The notes under the pieces were generated by a model. That model saw nothing but the letters and a program-made list of their open reading frames with translations, was not told the DNA's origin and did not search any database. From positions 1-33,256 of the forward strand of contig JAZUCO010000173.1 in assembly GCA_045639185.1 (NCBI GenBank): a stretch of 33,256 nucleotides of DNA. Direction: 5' to 3'. This document shows, piece by piece, positions 1 to 7,015 of the stretch (position 1 is its first letter; the number at the start of each line of letters is the position of its first letter). Both the position numbers and the translations under genes were made by a program. The stretch is from UBA1081 sp045639185. GTDB lineage: Bacteria > Bacillota > Clostridia > Oscillospirales > Acutalibacteraceae.

Positions 1-588
1 TACATAGCCTTTGAATCCCTCTTCATAATGGTCAAGGTGCTCTTCGTAGACATTTGTCATAACTGATACATCGGGAGAACCTTTTGTGAACTCAAGCTGA
101 TGTGAAGACATTTCGATTACTGCAACTGAATCTGCAGGCATTGATATTTCTTCAAAAACGGGAACACCCATATTTCCGATGAGTGAAGTGTTGAAGCCTG
201 CTTCACTAAGCATTCTGAAAATAAGAGTCGAAGTTGTTGTTTTACCTTTTGTGCCGGTGATTCCCACAACTTTGCAGTCTGCAAAACGAAGAAACATATC
301 TGTCTGGCAGGTGATTTCTGTTGTTTCGGGATATCTTACGCCAACAAAGGGAATGCCGGGGCTTTTGAAAATAAGGTCATAAGCACCGAGATTTTCAAGA
401 TAATTTTCACCGCAGTCAAAAGAAACATTCTCATCGCAGAGTGAAACAGAATTCTTGTCACCGATTGTCAGGTGTTTGTCTTTAAGATAACTTCTTATGA
501 AATTGTATGTTGATTTTCCCTCTCTGCCGAAGCCGAGAATAAGGATTTTTTTGTCTTTTATATAATTTATCAGTTGTTGTGCTGACAC
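1..588 (-). CDS. murD: UDP-N-acetylmuramoylalanine--D-glutamate ligase MurD, 5' part only
   Basis: MurD adds D-glutamate to UDP-MurNAc-L-Ala in the cytoplasmic steps of peptidoglycan synthesis, using ATP. Only about 196 N-terminal residues are present; the gene runs off the left edge. Visible are the N-terminal nucleotide-fold motif ILGFGREGKSTY, the Mur-ligase P-loop GITGTKGKTTT, the MSSHQLEF segment and NVYEEHLDHY, all in the order expected for MurD. Two starts are possible. An ATG at 597 directly abuts a GAGGAG ribosome site, with zero spacing. The GTG at 588 sits nine bases from the same site and is preferred. The gene is divergent from rpsU. Assignment to MurD rather than MurC, E or F rests on the GREGKSTY motif and is fairly secure. 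Confidence 0.88.
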   Translation of the reverse strand, partial: MSAQQLINYIKDKKILILGFGREGKSTYNFIRSYLKDKHLTIGDKNSVSLCDENVSFDCGENYLENLGAYDLIFKSPGIPFVGVRYPETTEITCQTDMFLRFADCKVVGITGTKGKTTTSTLIFRMLSEAGFNTSLIGNMGVPVFEEISMPADSVAVIEMSSHQLEFTKGSPDVSVMTNVYEEHLDHYEEGFKGYV

Positions 589-647
589 AAAAAACATCTC
601 CTCAGGCAAATGTTTATTATAAAAATATGATTGTTTCTCAGTAATTT

Positions 648-675
648 ATTATACATTATTTATGTGAAAAATCAA
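648..675 (-). promoter_or_regulatory. Probable sigma-A promoter for murD
   Basis: Read on the minus strand: -35 TTGATT (675-670), 16-base spacer, -10 TATAAT (653-648). It lies about 60 bases upstream of the murD start and back to back with the rpsU promoter. Supported by motif match only. Confidence 0.5.
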
Positions 676-725
676 GGTGTCACGAAAAAAACGACAAAAA
701 GATAAAAAAATCGTCTGTAAATCTA

Positions 726-754
726 TTGACATAGTCTGAACATTAATGTATAAT
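726..754 (+). promoter_or_regulatory. Consensus sigma-A promoter for rpsU
   Basis: TTGACA (726-731), a 17-base spacer and TATAAT (749-754): a perfect match to the housekeeping consensus. It drives rpsU and possibly pepP by read-through. This is the strongest promoter by sequence in the window, fitting a ribosomal protein gene. Confidence 0.9.
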
Positions 755-827
755 GTCAAAGTATCAGTTTAAGAATTGATAAAGTTTGAGATTAACCCAC
801 GCGGTAAATGCGGAGGGAGGGAATATA

Positions 828-1004
828 ATGAGCCAGATCAAAGTTAAAGAAAATGAATCCTTGGATAGCGCTCTCAGACGTTTTAAGCGTCAGACTTCAA
901 GAGATGGTATCATCCAGGAAGTTCGTAAAAGAGAACACTATGAGAAGCCTTCTGTAGCAAGAAAGAAGAAGTCTGAGGCTGCTCGTAAACGTAAGTTTAA
1001 GTAA
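828..1004 (+). CDS. rpsU: Small ribosomal subunit protein bS21
   Basis: bS21 is a small basic protein of the 30S subunit that helps mRNA engage the anti-Shine-Dalgarno region. The 58-residue product starts MSQIKVKENESLDSALRRFK and ends in a Lys/Arg-rich tail (KKKSEAARKRKFK), typical of the family in length and sequence. The ATG at 828 was chosen because it follows a GGAGGGAGG ribosome site by eight bases and gives the family N-terminus; an in-frame ATG at 786 would add 14 unconserved residues. It follows a consensus promoter and is followed by a hairpin, so it can be transcribed alone. Confidence 0.97.
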   Translation: MSQIKVKENESLDSALRRFKRQTSRDGIIQEVRKREHYEKPSVARKKKSEAARKRKFK

Positions 1005-1011
1005 TTGATTT

Positions 1012-1047
1012 TGACGGCGGGTTCTGCAAAGAGCCCGTCATTCTTTT
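1012..1047 (+). terminator. Probable terminator or attenuator between rpsU and pepP
   Basis: Seven-pair stem GGGTTCT/AGAGCCC (one G-U pair) capped by a GCAA tetraloop (1026-1029), extended by TGAC/GTCA across a GGC bulge, then TTCTTTT. The T tract is imperfect, so read-through into pepP is likely. Confidence 0.55.
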
Positions 1048-1066
1048 CGTTGAAAGGAGCTTTTCA

Positions 1067-2137
1067 ATGAATATTGAATCACTTATGTCTGTTATGCCTG
1101 ATAATATTGATGCGGCACTTGTCGTCACCCCTTGCAACAGACGTTATTTTACCGAATTTGAATCATCTGACGGTTTTCTTCTTGTTACACGCAAGGGGAG
1201 TATTTTTTATACCGACAGCCGTTATATCGAAGCTGCAGGAAATCAGATAAAATGTTGCGATGTTGCAGAGGGTAAACAGGTTTTTTCTCAGATGAAAGAT
1301 TATCTGAATGAAAGAAATGTCAAGTCCGTTGCAGTTGAGGCCGGCGGAATGACTCTTGCGGAGTTTTCAAGACTCACAGACAATGAAAATATGAAAGATT
1401 TTCATTTTGTGTCAGATAATTCTCTCGACACCGCAATAAATGTTTTCAGAAGCGTGAAAAATGAAGAAGAAAAGGGCAAAATACTCTCGGCACAGAAAAT
1501 TGCCGAAGATGCTTTTCTTCATATCCTGAATTTTATAAAAAAGGGCAGAACAGAAAAAGAGGTTCAGCTTGAACTTGATTTTTATATGCTGAAAAACGGT
1601 GCAGAGGCGTTGTCTTTTGATACAATTGCCGTAAGCGGAAAGAATTCATCAATGCCTCACGGTGTTCCCACAGACAAAGTGATTGAAGACGGTGATTTTG
1701 TCACTCTCGACTTTGGTGCTGTTGTTGACGGGTATCACAGTGATATGACAAGAACTGTTGCTGTCGGTTTTGTGACAGACGAACAGAAGAAAGTTTATGA
1801 AACGGTTCTCAAGGCACAGCTTTCTGCTCTTGATGTTGTCAGGGCAGGTGTTTCCTGTTTTGATGCAGACAAGGCTGCAAGAGATGTTATTGCAAATGCA
1901 GGTTACGGTGAGTTTTTCGGTCATGGCACAGGTCACGGTGTGGGTGTTGAAATTCACGAAATGCCCAATCTGTCTCCCAGAAGTTCTGCAGTACTTGAAA
2001 AGGGCAACATCGTAACAGTTGAACCGGGAATTTATCTGCCCGGAAAATTCGGTGTAAGAATTGAAGATATGGCTTTTGTGACAGAAAACGGATGTGAAAA
2101 TCTGACAAAATCGCAAAAATCTCTTATAGTGCTTTGA
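1067..2137 (+). CDS. pepP: Xaa-Pro aminopeptidase, M24B family
   Basis: Cytoplasmic dinuclear-metal peptidase that removes N-terminal residues preceding proline. The 356-residue product has an N-terminal creatinase-like domain (about 1-125) and a C-terminal pita-bread catalytic domain. The five metal ligands are visible: D215 (LDFG), D226 (HSDMTRT), H290 (GTGHGVG), E319 (VEPG) and E333 (RIED); H200-region MPHG and H286 fit the substrate-site histidines. The ATG at 1067 follows AAAGGAG by seven bases. It is followed by efp, a neighbour pair common in Firmicutes, although efp also has its own promoter. Short members of this family are often called YqhT-type; substrate range within Xaa-Pro peptides is unknown. 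Confidence 0.93.
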   Translation: MNIESLMSVMPDNIDAALVVTPCNRRYFTEFESSDGFLLVTRKGSIFYTDSRYIEAAGNQIKCCDVAEGKQVFSQMKDYLNERNVKSVAVEAGGMTLAEFSRLTDNENMKDFHFVSDNSLDTAINVFRSVKNEEEKGKILSAQKIAEDAFLHILNFIKKGRTEKEVQLELDFYMLKNGAEALSFDTIAVSGKNSSMPHGVPTDKVIEDGDFVTLDFGAVVDGYHSDMTRTVAVGFVTDEQKKVYETVLKAQLSALDVVRAGVSCFDADKAARDVIANAGYGEFFGHGTGHGVGVEIHEMPNLSPRSSAVLEKGNIVTVEPGIYLPGKFGVRIEDMAFVTENGCENLTKSQKSLIVL

Positions 2138-2153
2138 TTTTTATGAAAAACAC

Positions 2154-2182
2154 TTGAAAAAAAATGTAAAATATATTATTAT
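2154..2182 (+). promoter_or_regulatory. Probable sigma-A promoter for efp
   Basis: TTGAAA (2154-2159), 17-base spacer, TATTAT (2177-2182), beginning 16 bases after the pepP stop codon. Confidence 0.6.
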
Positions 2183-2218
2183 CTATAAGTAAAGTTATTT
2201 ATAACGGAGGAAAAAATT

Positions 2219-2776
2219 ATGGTTTCAGCAGGCGATTTCAGAAACGGCGTAACATTTGAAGAAGACGGCAACGTACTTCAGGTTGTTGAATTCCAGCATG
2301 TTAAACCCGGTAAGGGCGCTGCTTTCGTTCGTACAAAGACAAAGAATGTTCTCACAGGTGCAGTAATTGAAAAGAGCTACAACCCCTCAGCTAAATTCCC
2401 CACTGCATTCATTGAGAGAAAAGAAATGGAATATTCATATGAAGACGGCGGTCTCTATTACTTCATGGACCCCGAAACATACGAAATGGTACCCATCAAC
2501 GGTTCAGACCTCAGCGACAACTTCAAGTTCGTTAAGGAAAACGAAACATGCCGTATCCTTTCATACAAGGGCAAGGTTTTCGGTGTTGAGCCTCCCAACT
2601 TCGTAACTCTTCAGGTTACAAAGACAGACCCCGGCTTCAAGGGTGACACAGCAACAAACACACTTAAACCCGCTACACTTGAAACAGGTGCAGAAATCAA
2701 AGTGCCCCTCTTCATCGATGAAGGTGAAATGATTCAGGTTGACACTCGTACAGGTGAATATATGTCAAGAGCCTGA
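2219..2776 (+). CDS. efp: Translation elongation factor P
   Basis: EF-P binds ribosomes stalled on consecutive prolines and promotes peptide-bond formation. The 185-residue length is standard. Three beta-barrel domains are expected: N-terminal KOW-like (about 1-62), OB (about 65-127) and C-terminal (about 130-185). The domain I loop PGKG carries K32, the position that is modified in families with a lysine tip. No modification enzyme (EpmA or YmfI type) is visible in the window. The ATG follows CGGAGG by eight bases. High use of ccc, aac and aag codons suggests strong expression. Confidence 0.97.
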   Translation: MVSAGDFRNGVTFEEDGNVLQVVEFQHVKPGKGAAFVRTKTKNVLTGAVIEKSYNPSAKFPTAFIERKEMEYSYEDGGLYYFMDPETYEMVPINGSDLSDNFKFVKENETCRILSYKGKVFGVEPPNFVTLQVTKTDPGFKGDTATNTLKPATLETGAEIKVPLFIDEGEMIQVDTRTGEYMSRA

Positions 2777-2835
2777 TTATAATTCAGGAATCGGCATAAA
2801 AATAAACGCAATTAAATTTTTCGGGAGGTTAGGTT

Positions 2836-3309
2836 ATGATGACTTTAACTGAAAAGGCAGCATATATCAAAGGTCTTGCAGACGGTCTCGGACTTGATGA
2901 ATCCACAAAGGAAGCAAAAATTATCAAGGCTCTTGTTGATATTATTGATGACATGGCTCTCAGTCTTGCAGATGCAGAGGACGATATCGCAGTTCTTGCA
3001 GATGAGATTGAAGAAATTGAAGAACACATCGATGCAGTTGATGTTGATCTCGCAGAAGTTGAAGAAATCCTTTTTGATGAATATGAGGATGAAGACTTCG
3101 AAGATGACTGTGATTGCGATTGTGATTGTTGTGACGGCTGCGACGATTATGACGACGAAGCTTTCGAATATGAAGTTGAATGTCCCGATTGCGGCGAAGT
3201 ATTCTGTTTTGATGAATCAGTTTTCGAAGATGATGAACCCCTTACTTGCCCCAACTGTGGCATGGTAATTGAAGAAATCGAAATCGAAGACGATGAAGAT
3301 GACGAATAA
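2836..3309 (+). CDS. Acidic coiled-coil zinc-ribbon protein, CD1247 N-terminal domain type
   Basis: Function unknown. The 157-residue protein is extremely acidic. Residues 1-45 (EKAAYIKGLADGLGLD...) resemble the N-terminal domain named after Clostridioides CD1247; residues 45-80 form a Glu/Asp-rich helix likely to be a coiled coil. A dense Asp-Cys cluster follows (C92, C94, C96, C98, C99, C102). The C-terminus is a zinc-ribbon-like segment with CPDCG (C116, C119), C124 and CPNCG (C138, C141), ending in an acidic tail. It starts 59 bases after efp with no terminator between, so co-transcription is likely. GGGAGG lies eight bases before the ATG at 2836; the next codon is also ATG. The family call is from memory of the N-terminal pattern; the metal ribbon is seen directly. 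Confidence 0.8.
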   Translation: MMTLTEKAAYIKGLADGLGLDESTKEAKIIKALVDIIDDMALSLADAEDDIAVLADEIEEIEEHIDAVDVDLAEVEEILFDEYEDEDFEDDCDCDCDCCDGCDDYDDEAFEYEVECPDCGEVFCFDESVFEDDEPLTCPNCGMVIEEIEIEDDEDDE

Positions 3310-3319
3310 TTAAAAAATG

Positions 3320-3350
3320 AGAGAAGCAATAAATTTGCTTCTCTTTTTTT
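3320..3350 (+). terminator. Intrinsic terminator after the efp/zinc-ribbon unit
   Basis: Ten-pair stem AGAGAAGCAA/TTGCTTCTCT with a five-base loop (3330-3334), followed by a run of seven T. Confidence 0.9.
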
Positions 3351-3358
3351 GCAAACAA

Positions 3359-3369
3359 TGTGTTATAAT
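3359..3369 (+). promoter_or_regulatory. Extended -10 promoter candidate for the 60-residue peptide
   Basis: TGTG-T-TATAAT (-10 at 3364-3369) matches the Gram-positive extended -10 element; the -35 region overlaps the preceding terminator and is poor. A near copy, TGTGTTATTAT, lies 40 bases downstream at 3399-3409, so the true -10 could be either. Confidence 0.45.
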
Positions 3370-3446
3370 TCCAAAAAGTAAAAATAAATCAAAAACGATG
3401 TGTTATTATCAATACATAAAATCATTCAGATTGTGAGGTTATTTGT

Positions 3447-3629
3447 ATGTTCGATCAGATTGACGGCGCTCTTGATCAGATTGAAGGCGTAGTTGGTGAT
3501 GCAGATCTCGGTTTAGGCGGAAATAATGTTCTTCTCGATCCCGCTCCCGAAGTAAACGGCTTTATCGGAACTATCTTTGCAGCAATTATTGAGCTTTTCT
3601 CAATTCTCAGAAATCTTATGAAAATCTAA
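3447..3629 (+). CDS. Small orphan protein with hydrophobic C-terminus, unknown function
   Basis: Not recognised. The 60-residue product begins with an acidic, Gly-rich stretch (MFDQIDGALDQIEGVVGDAD) containing an imperfect repeat (DQIDGALDQIEGVV) and ends in a hydrophobic helix (about 39-57) with a basic end (LRNLMKI). It could be a membrane peptide or an amphipathic surface peptide. A GTGAGG ribosome site lies eight bases before the ATG, a promoter-like element is upstream, and a strong bidirectional terminator follows, so it looks like a self-contained expressed gene rather than a chance frame. Its C-terminal FAAIIEL segment resembles the tail of the secreted hydrolase at 20094-21170. Confidence 0.65.
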   Translation: MFDQIDGALDQIEGVVGDADLGLGGNNVLLDPAPEVNGFIGTIFAAIIELFSILRNLMKI

Positions 3630-3640
3630 TTTTTCATCAT

Positions 3641-3677
3641 AAAAAAATCACTCTTCGCAGGAAGAGTGATTTTTTTT
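3641..3677. terminator. Bidirectional terminator between the 60-residue gene and ogg
   Basis: Ten-pair stem ATCACTCTTC/GAAGAGTGAT with loop GCAG (3657-3660), flanked by A7 on the left and T8 on the right, so it works in both directions. It ends on the ogg stop codon. Confidence 0.92.
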
Positions 3678-4497
3678 AATCTAAACCGATTCGTTGAAGA
3701 TGAAACATATACTGCTGGGCAATTCCGCTGATTCCTTTTGTGCATTCGGGGAGACCGTCAGGATAAAGATTGTCGCAGATTCTTTTTATATGTCTGTCAA
3801 CGGGGAAAGTGTCAATATGTCCCGTGCTGAACAGGATTGTGCAATCGGCAACTTTTTTGCCGACACCGTTGATTTTCATAAGTTCGTTTTCGCATTCTTC
3901 AATTGAATTTGAAGCAAGTAAATCGAGATTGATTATGCCGTCTGCAACTTTTCTTGCTGCATCAAGAATATAGGGCACTCTGTAACCTGCCCTTATGACC
4001 TCAAGGTCTTCAGGGCTGAGAGATGCGATTTTTTCTGCCGAGGGGAATGTGTATGATGTTGCAGTTTTCTCACCGTGTGTTTCGCAAAGCTTTTCAATAA
4101 TTCCTTTGATACGGGGAATATTATTGCAGGCTGAAATTATGAATGAACACAGAGCTTCCCAGGGTTCTTGTTTCAGAATTCTGATTGTTCCGTAAAAATC
4201 AATTGCATCTGCAAGATGTCTGTCTATATACAATGTTTTTATGACTTCATCATAATCTCTTGCCATATCAAAATAATCGAAAAAAACATCAAGAAACTGC
4301 TTTTCTGAAATTCCGTAAAAACGCAGACCGTTGTCTGTCTGTGCAACAGTTGTTTCGATTCCTCGGACAACTCCCGTCCAGGTTGAATCAGGATTTTTGC
4401 GCCATCTGAAAGCCTGACCGCAGTCAAGTGTCACGGCAAGATTGATTTTTCCGAAATCTGATACATCTATGTAATTTTCGTCAGTTTTAACAAACAT
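3676..4497 (-). CDS. ogg: 8-oxoguanine DNA glycosylase, OGG1-like
   Basis: Bifunctional base-excision repair enzyme that removes 8-oxoguanine opposite cytosine and cuts the strand by beta-elimination. The 273-residue product has an OGG N-terminal domain (CGQAFRWRK near 26-34) and a HhH-GPD domain. The hairpin and catalytic motif is INGVGKKVADC (209-219), where K215 aligns with the catalytic lysine of human OGG1, and PVDRH supplies the aspartate D234. C-terminal GIAQQYMFHLQR also fits the family. A GAGGA ribosome site precedes the ATG. The gene is monocistronic, divergent from a complex intergenic region. OGG1-type enzymes are common in Clostridia in place of Fpg. Confidence 0.93.
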   Translation of the reverse strand: MFVKTDENYIDVSDFGKINLAVTLDCGQAFRWRKNPDSTWTGVVRGIETTVAQTDNGLRFYGISEKQFLDVFFDYFDMARDYDEVIKTLYIDRHLADAIDFYGTIRILKQEPWEALCSFIISACNNIPRIKGIIEKLCETHGEKTATSYTFPSAEKIASLSPEDLEVIRAGYRVPYILDAARKVADGIINLDLLASNSIEECENELMKINGVGKKVADCTILFSTGHIDTFPVDRHIKRICDNLYPDGLPECTKGISGIAQQYMFHLQRIGLD

Positions 4498-4934
4498 TTT
4501 TCTGTCCTCTTACGATAAAAAATATTATTCTAAAAAAGAATAAAAATGATTTGTGAATTTACACAAAAAGTGTGTGAAAATTTTGTATTCATTTTACTCC
4601 AAAATGTATAAACCGAAAAACAGGTACAACAAACTGTATACAAAAAAAGTTGTCGAAAAAAGTTTTGAACATATAAAAATGGAAAAATTAAGGTTCAAAA
4701 CCGCTATTTTACAAGGAGTTGTAGACAGTTTGAACAGAGTTTTGAACATTTTTGAACATTGCAGGCAGTATACAGAAAGTATAATATGCTTGCTGTTGCT
4801 ATGCCCATTTTATGTCAAAAACAAGTTTGTGACAATTCACAATTGACAAAAATGCAGAAAATTTTACTGTTTTGCATAATGCTTCTTTTTTGTGAAAAAA
4901 TATAAAATATAACTCTGAAGGATGTGTTTTTTGT
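4498..4934. promoter_or_regulatory. 437-bp gene-free region with repeated and palindromic sites
   Basis: No convincing gene. It holds four direct copies of TTTGAACA (4664-4671, 4729-4736, 4741-4748, 4751-4758; the last two are a perfect ten-base tandem), the inverted motif GGTTCAAAACC (4692-4702), and two palindromes: TTTGTG-N6-CACAAA (4550-4567) and TTGTGA-N4-TCACAA (4827-4842). The second abuts TTGACA at 4843-4848. Promoter-like elements are TTGTCG-N16-TATAAA (4652-4679) and a TATAAT at 4780-4785 just downstream of the TTTGAACA cluster. It lies between the divergent ogg and the 89-residue gene, so it probably carries their control sites and perhaps a small RNA. An open frame at 4553-4846 has no ribosome site and atypical codon use. 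Confidence 0.6.
4827..4848 (+). promoter_or_regulatory. Palindromic operator abutting a TTGACA element
   Basis: TTGTGA-CAAT-TCACAA is a perfect palindrome with Crp/Fnr-like half sites, directly followed by TTGACA (4843-4848). No good -10 sits 16-18 bases downstream, so the TTGACA may not be an active -35. The spacing to the 89-residue gene start is about 86 bases. Confidence 0.45.
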
Positions 4935-5204
4935 ATGATAAAAGGTGTTAACAGACAAGTGGTTGAAGTGGCTGAAACCGGCTGTGATTATTTTGAAAGA
5001 GCCTTGTTTTTTGTAAATCCTAAGTATTACGGCATAACTGACGGTAAACTCAGGGAAAGGGCGCAGACGATTGTCAAAGCTGCAGGTGCTCCGCCTAAAA
5101 CCAAAGGTGCAGAGAAACGTAGCAAGGTAAAAATTTTTATAGAAATAGCCGCTTCTGCAGCGGCGGGTGCTATTCTGACTTTATTGACGTCAAGTATTTT
5201 CTGA
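4935..5204 (+). CDS. Small protein with C-terminal membrane segment, unknown function
   Basis: Not recognised. The 89-residue product starts MIKGVNRQVVEVAETGCDYF, has a basic middle (PPKTKGAEKRSKVK, about 53-66) and ends in one hydrophobic segment (about 69-88, IEIAASAAAGAILTLLTSSIF), suggesting a tail-anchored cytoplasmic protein. GAAGGA lies twelve bases before the ATG, slightly far. Its 3' end overlaps the convergent tadA gene by 15 bases, with no terminator between. Codon use resembles the neighbours. Long upstream regulatory DNA suggests controlled expression. Confidence 0.65.
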   Translation: MIKGVNRQVVEVAETGCDYFERALFFVNPKYYGITDGKLRERAQTIVKAAGAPPKTKGAEKRSKVKIFIEIAASAAAGAILTLLTSSIF

Positions 5205-5645
5205 TCGGAGATCAGAAAAAAAGTCAGAGAGTATTTTTTTGCATTCGTTTTCCATAAAACCTTCCTGCAGTTCGGGACGGTGATTGTAGGGGAGATTGAA
5301 GAGATTGATTACGGAATCAACTGACCCTGCTTTAAGGTCATAGGCTCCGTAAACAACTTTGCTGATTCTTGAGTTGATAATAGCACCCGTGCACATGGGG
5401 CAAGGCTCGAGAGTTACATAAAGCACGCAATCGTCAAGTCTCCAGCTGTCAAGTGCTTTGCAGGCATTGTTAATGGCAATTATCTCTGCGTGATAAAGAG
5501 CATTTTTTCCGTTTTCACGCATATTTCTGCCCTCTGCAATAATTTCACCGTTACGGGCAATGACCGCACCAACGGGCACTTCGCCTTCAGATGCAGCCTC
5601 TTTTGCAAGTTCAATTGCTCTTGTCATAAGTTCACGGTGAGTCAT
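5190..5645 (-). CDS. tadA: tRNA-specific adenosine deaminase TadA
   Basis: Converts A34 to inosine in tRNA-Arg(ACG), allowing wobble decoding. The 151-residue protein belongs to the cytidine-deaminase fold. The zinc and proton-transfer motif HAE (H53, E55) and PCPMC (C83 and C86 region) are intact, with GEVPVGAV and TLEPCPMCTGAI typical of TadA. It starts five bases after mnmE, whose 3' end carries the AGGA ribosome site, so the two are translated in close coupling. It is the last gene of an mnmG-mnmE-tadA unit, all acting on the wobble base. Confidence 0.95.
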   Translation of the reverse strand: MTHRELMTRAIELAKEAASEGEVPVGAVIARNGEIIAEGRNMRENGKNALYHAEIIAINNACKALDSWRLDDCVLYVTLEPCPMCTGAIINSRISKVVYGAYDLKAGSVDSVINLFNLPYNHRPELQEGFMENECKKILSDFFSDLRSENT

Positions 5646-5650
5646 AAGGT

Positions 5651-7012
5651 TTACTTTCCTACACAGAATTTTGAGAAGACTTCGTTTACGACAGCTTCTC
5701 TTGCTTTTTCGCCTGTGAGTTCAAGGAGTTTTTCAGTTGCATAGTCGATACTGACGTTTACCGCATCAAGTGTTACTCCGATTTCAAGACCTGTTAGAGC
5801 TTCTCTCAGACTGTCTGCGGCTGATGTGCAGCAGGCATATTGTCTTTCATTGGCAAGGATACCTGCAGATGTATCAAACTCTGCTGTGCCGAGAAGTTTT
5901 TCAATAACTGTTTTCAGATCTTCGATTCCGTCACCGTTTGCGGCGGAAATGAAGACTGTATCAGAAATGAATTCCTTGATTTTATCAATATCGGTGTTTA
6001 TACCTAAATCTGTTTTGTTTATAATTGCAACGGCTTTTCTGCCGCGGCATCTTTTAAGAAGATCAATATCGTTATTGTCAAGAGGTTGTGAAGAATCGAA
6101 AACGGCAAGAACAAGACTTGCGGAATCGAGTTTTTTCATTGTTCTGTCAATGCCTATTGATTCAACAATATCGTCACTTTCGTGAATACCTGCTGTGTCT
6201 GCAAGGTGAAGCACGATATCACCGAGTCTGACAGTTTCTTCAACAACGTCTCTTGTTGTGCCTGCAATATCTGTGACGATTGATTTATCATAGCCTGCAA
6301 GCTGATTCATCAGTGTTGATTTACCAACATTGGGGTGACCGCAGATTGCAGTCGGTACCCCCTGAGTAACAGCTTTGCCTGAATCAAAATTCTTAATGAG
6401 TTTCTCAAGTTCATAAAGGCTGTTTTTTACAACTTCATAAACATTGTCTTCGTGAGCCTGAGGTACATCTTCGTCAGGGTCATCTGTCCATACGGCAATT
6501 CCTGCTGCAACATTGGTAAGTGATGCGGCAATGCCTGCGATTTGCTCACTGAGTTTGCCGTCAAGTGTATTTGATGCTGCACTCAGAGCCTGCTGACCAT
6601 GAGCAGAAATGATATTCATAATTGATTCTGCCTGAGCAAGGTCGATTTTTCCGTTAAGAAAAGCACGTTTTGTAAATTCTCCCGGCTCTGCCGGGACAGC
6701 ACCTGCGGCAAAAACAGTTCTTAAAACTTTTTGTGTAACATAGAGTCCGCCGTGACAAGAAAGCTCTACAACCTCTTCACCCGTGTAACTTCTGGGCGCA
6801 CGGAATACAAGAGCTACACATTCGTCAACGGCATTTCCGTTTTCACAGATATGGCCGAAGAGGGCTGTATATCCCTTGATTTCGCAGAGTTTTTTGCCTG
6901 ATACGGACACAAAAACTTTGTCGGCAACTGCTATTGCATCGTCACCTGATATTCTGATTACACCTATACCGCCCGATGCATTAGGGGTGGCAATTGCGGC
7001 GATTGTGGACAT
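5651..7012 (-). CDS. mnmE: tRNA uridine-5-carboxymethylaminomethyl modification GTPase MnmE
   Basis: MnmE works with MnmG to install the cmnm5 group on U34 of tRNAs reading mixed codon boxes; it binds a folate one-carbon donor and cycles GTP. The 453-residue product has the N-terminal TrmE domain (about 1-117: IATPNASGGIGVIRISG), a helical domain and an inserted G domain with P-loop GHPNVGKST (about 223-231), the DIAGTTRD switch, DTAGIHE and NKTDLG. It ends with CVGK, the family C-terminal CxGK motif whose cysteine is needed for modification. The start lies three bases past the mnmG stop, with its AAAGGA ribosome site inside mnmG. The P-loop has His where Arg is common. Confidence 0.97.
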   Translation of the reverse strand: MSTIAAIATPNASGGIGVIRISGDDAIAVADKVFVSVSGKKLCEIKGYTALFGHICENGNAVDECVALVFRAPRSYTGEEVVELSCHGGLYVTQKVLRTVFAAGAVPAEPGEFTKRAFLNGKIDLAQAESIMNIISAHGQQALSAASNTLDGKLSEQIAGIAASLTNVAAGIAVWTDDPDEDVPQAHEDNVYEVVKNSLYELEKLIKNFDSGKAVTQGVPTAICGHPNVGKSTLMNQLAGYDKSIVTDIAGTTRDVVEETVRLGDIVLHLADTAGIHESDDIVESIGIDRTMKKLDSASLVLAVFDSSQPLDNNDIDLLKRCRGRKAVAIINKTDLGINTDIDKIKEFISDTVFISAANGDGIEDLKTVIEKLLGTAEFDTSAGILANERQYACCTSAADSLREALTGLEIGVTLDAVNVSIDYATEKLLELTGEKAREAVVNEVFSKFCVGK

Positions 7013-7015
7013 AAA

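Noticed and set aside
1649..2116. 155-codon minus-strand frame opposite pepP
   Set aside because: Antisense shadow of conserved catalytic-domain codons; Cys- and Asn-rich product without a ribosome site.
4553..4846. 97-codon open frame on the plus strand in the large intergenic region
   Set aside because: No ribosome site, AT-driven Lys/Ile composition unlike the neighbours, and it runs through the repeat cluster; more likely non-coding control DNA.
5197..5219. Hairpin TTTTCTGATC/GATCAGAAAA as a terminator between the 89-residue gene and tadA
   Set aside because: It lies inside the tadA coding end, and neither strand has a T tract after the stem; the inverted repeat alone is not enough.
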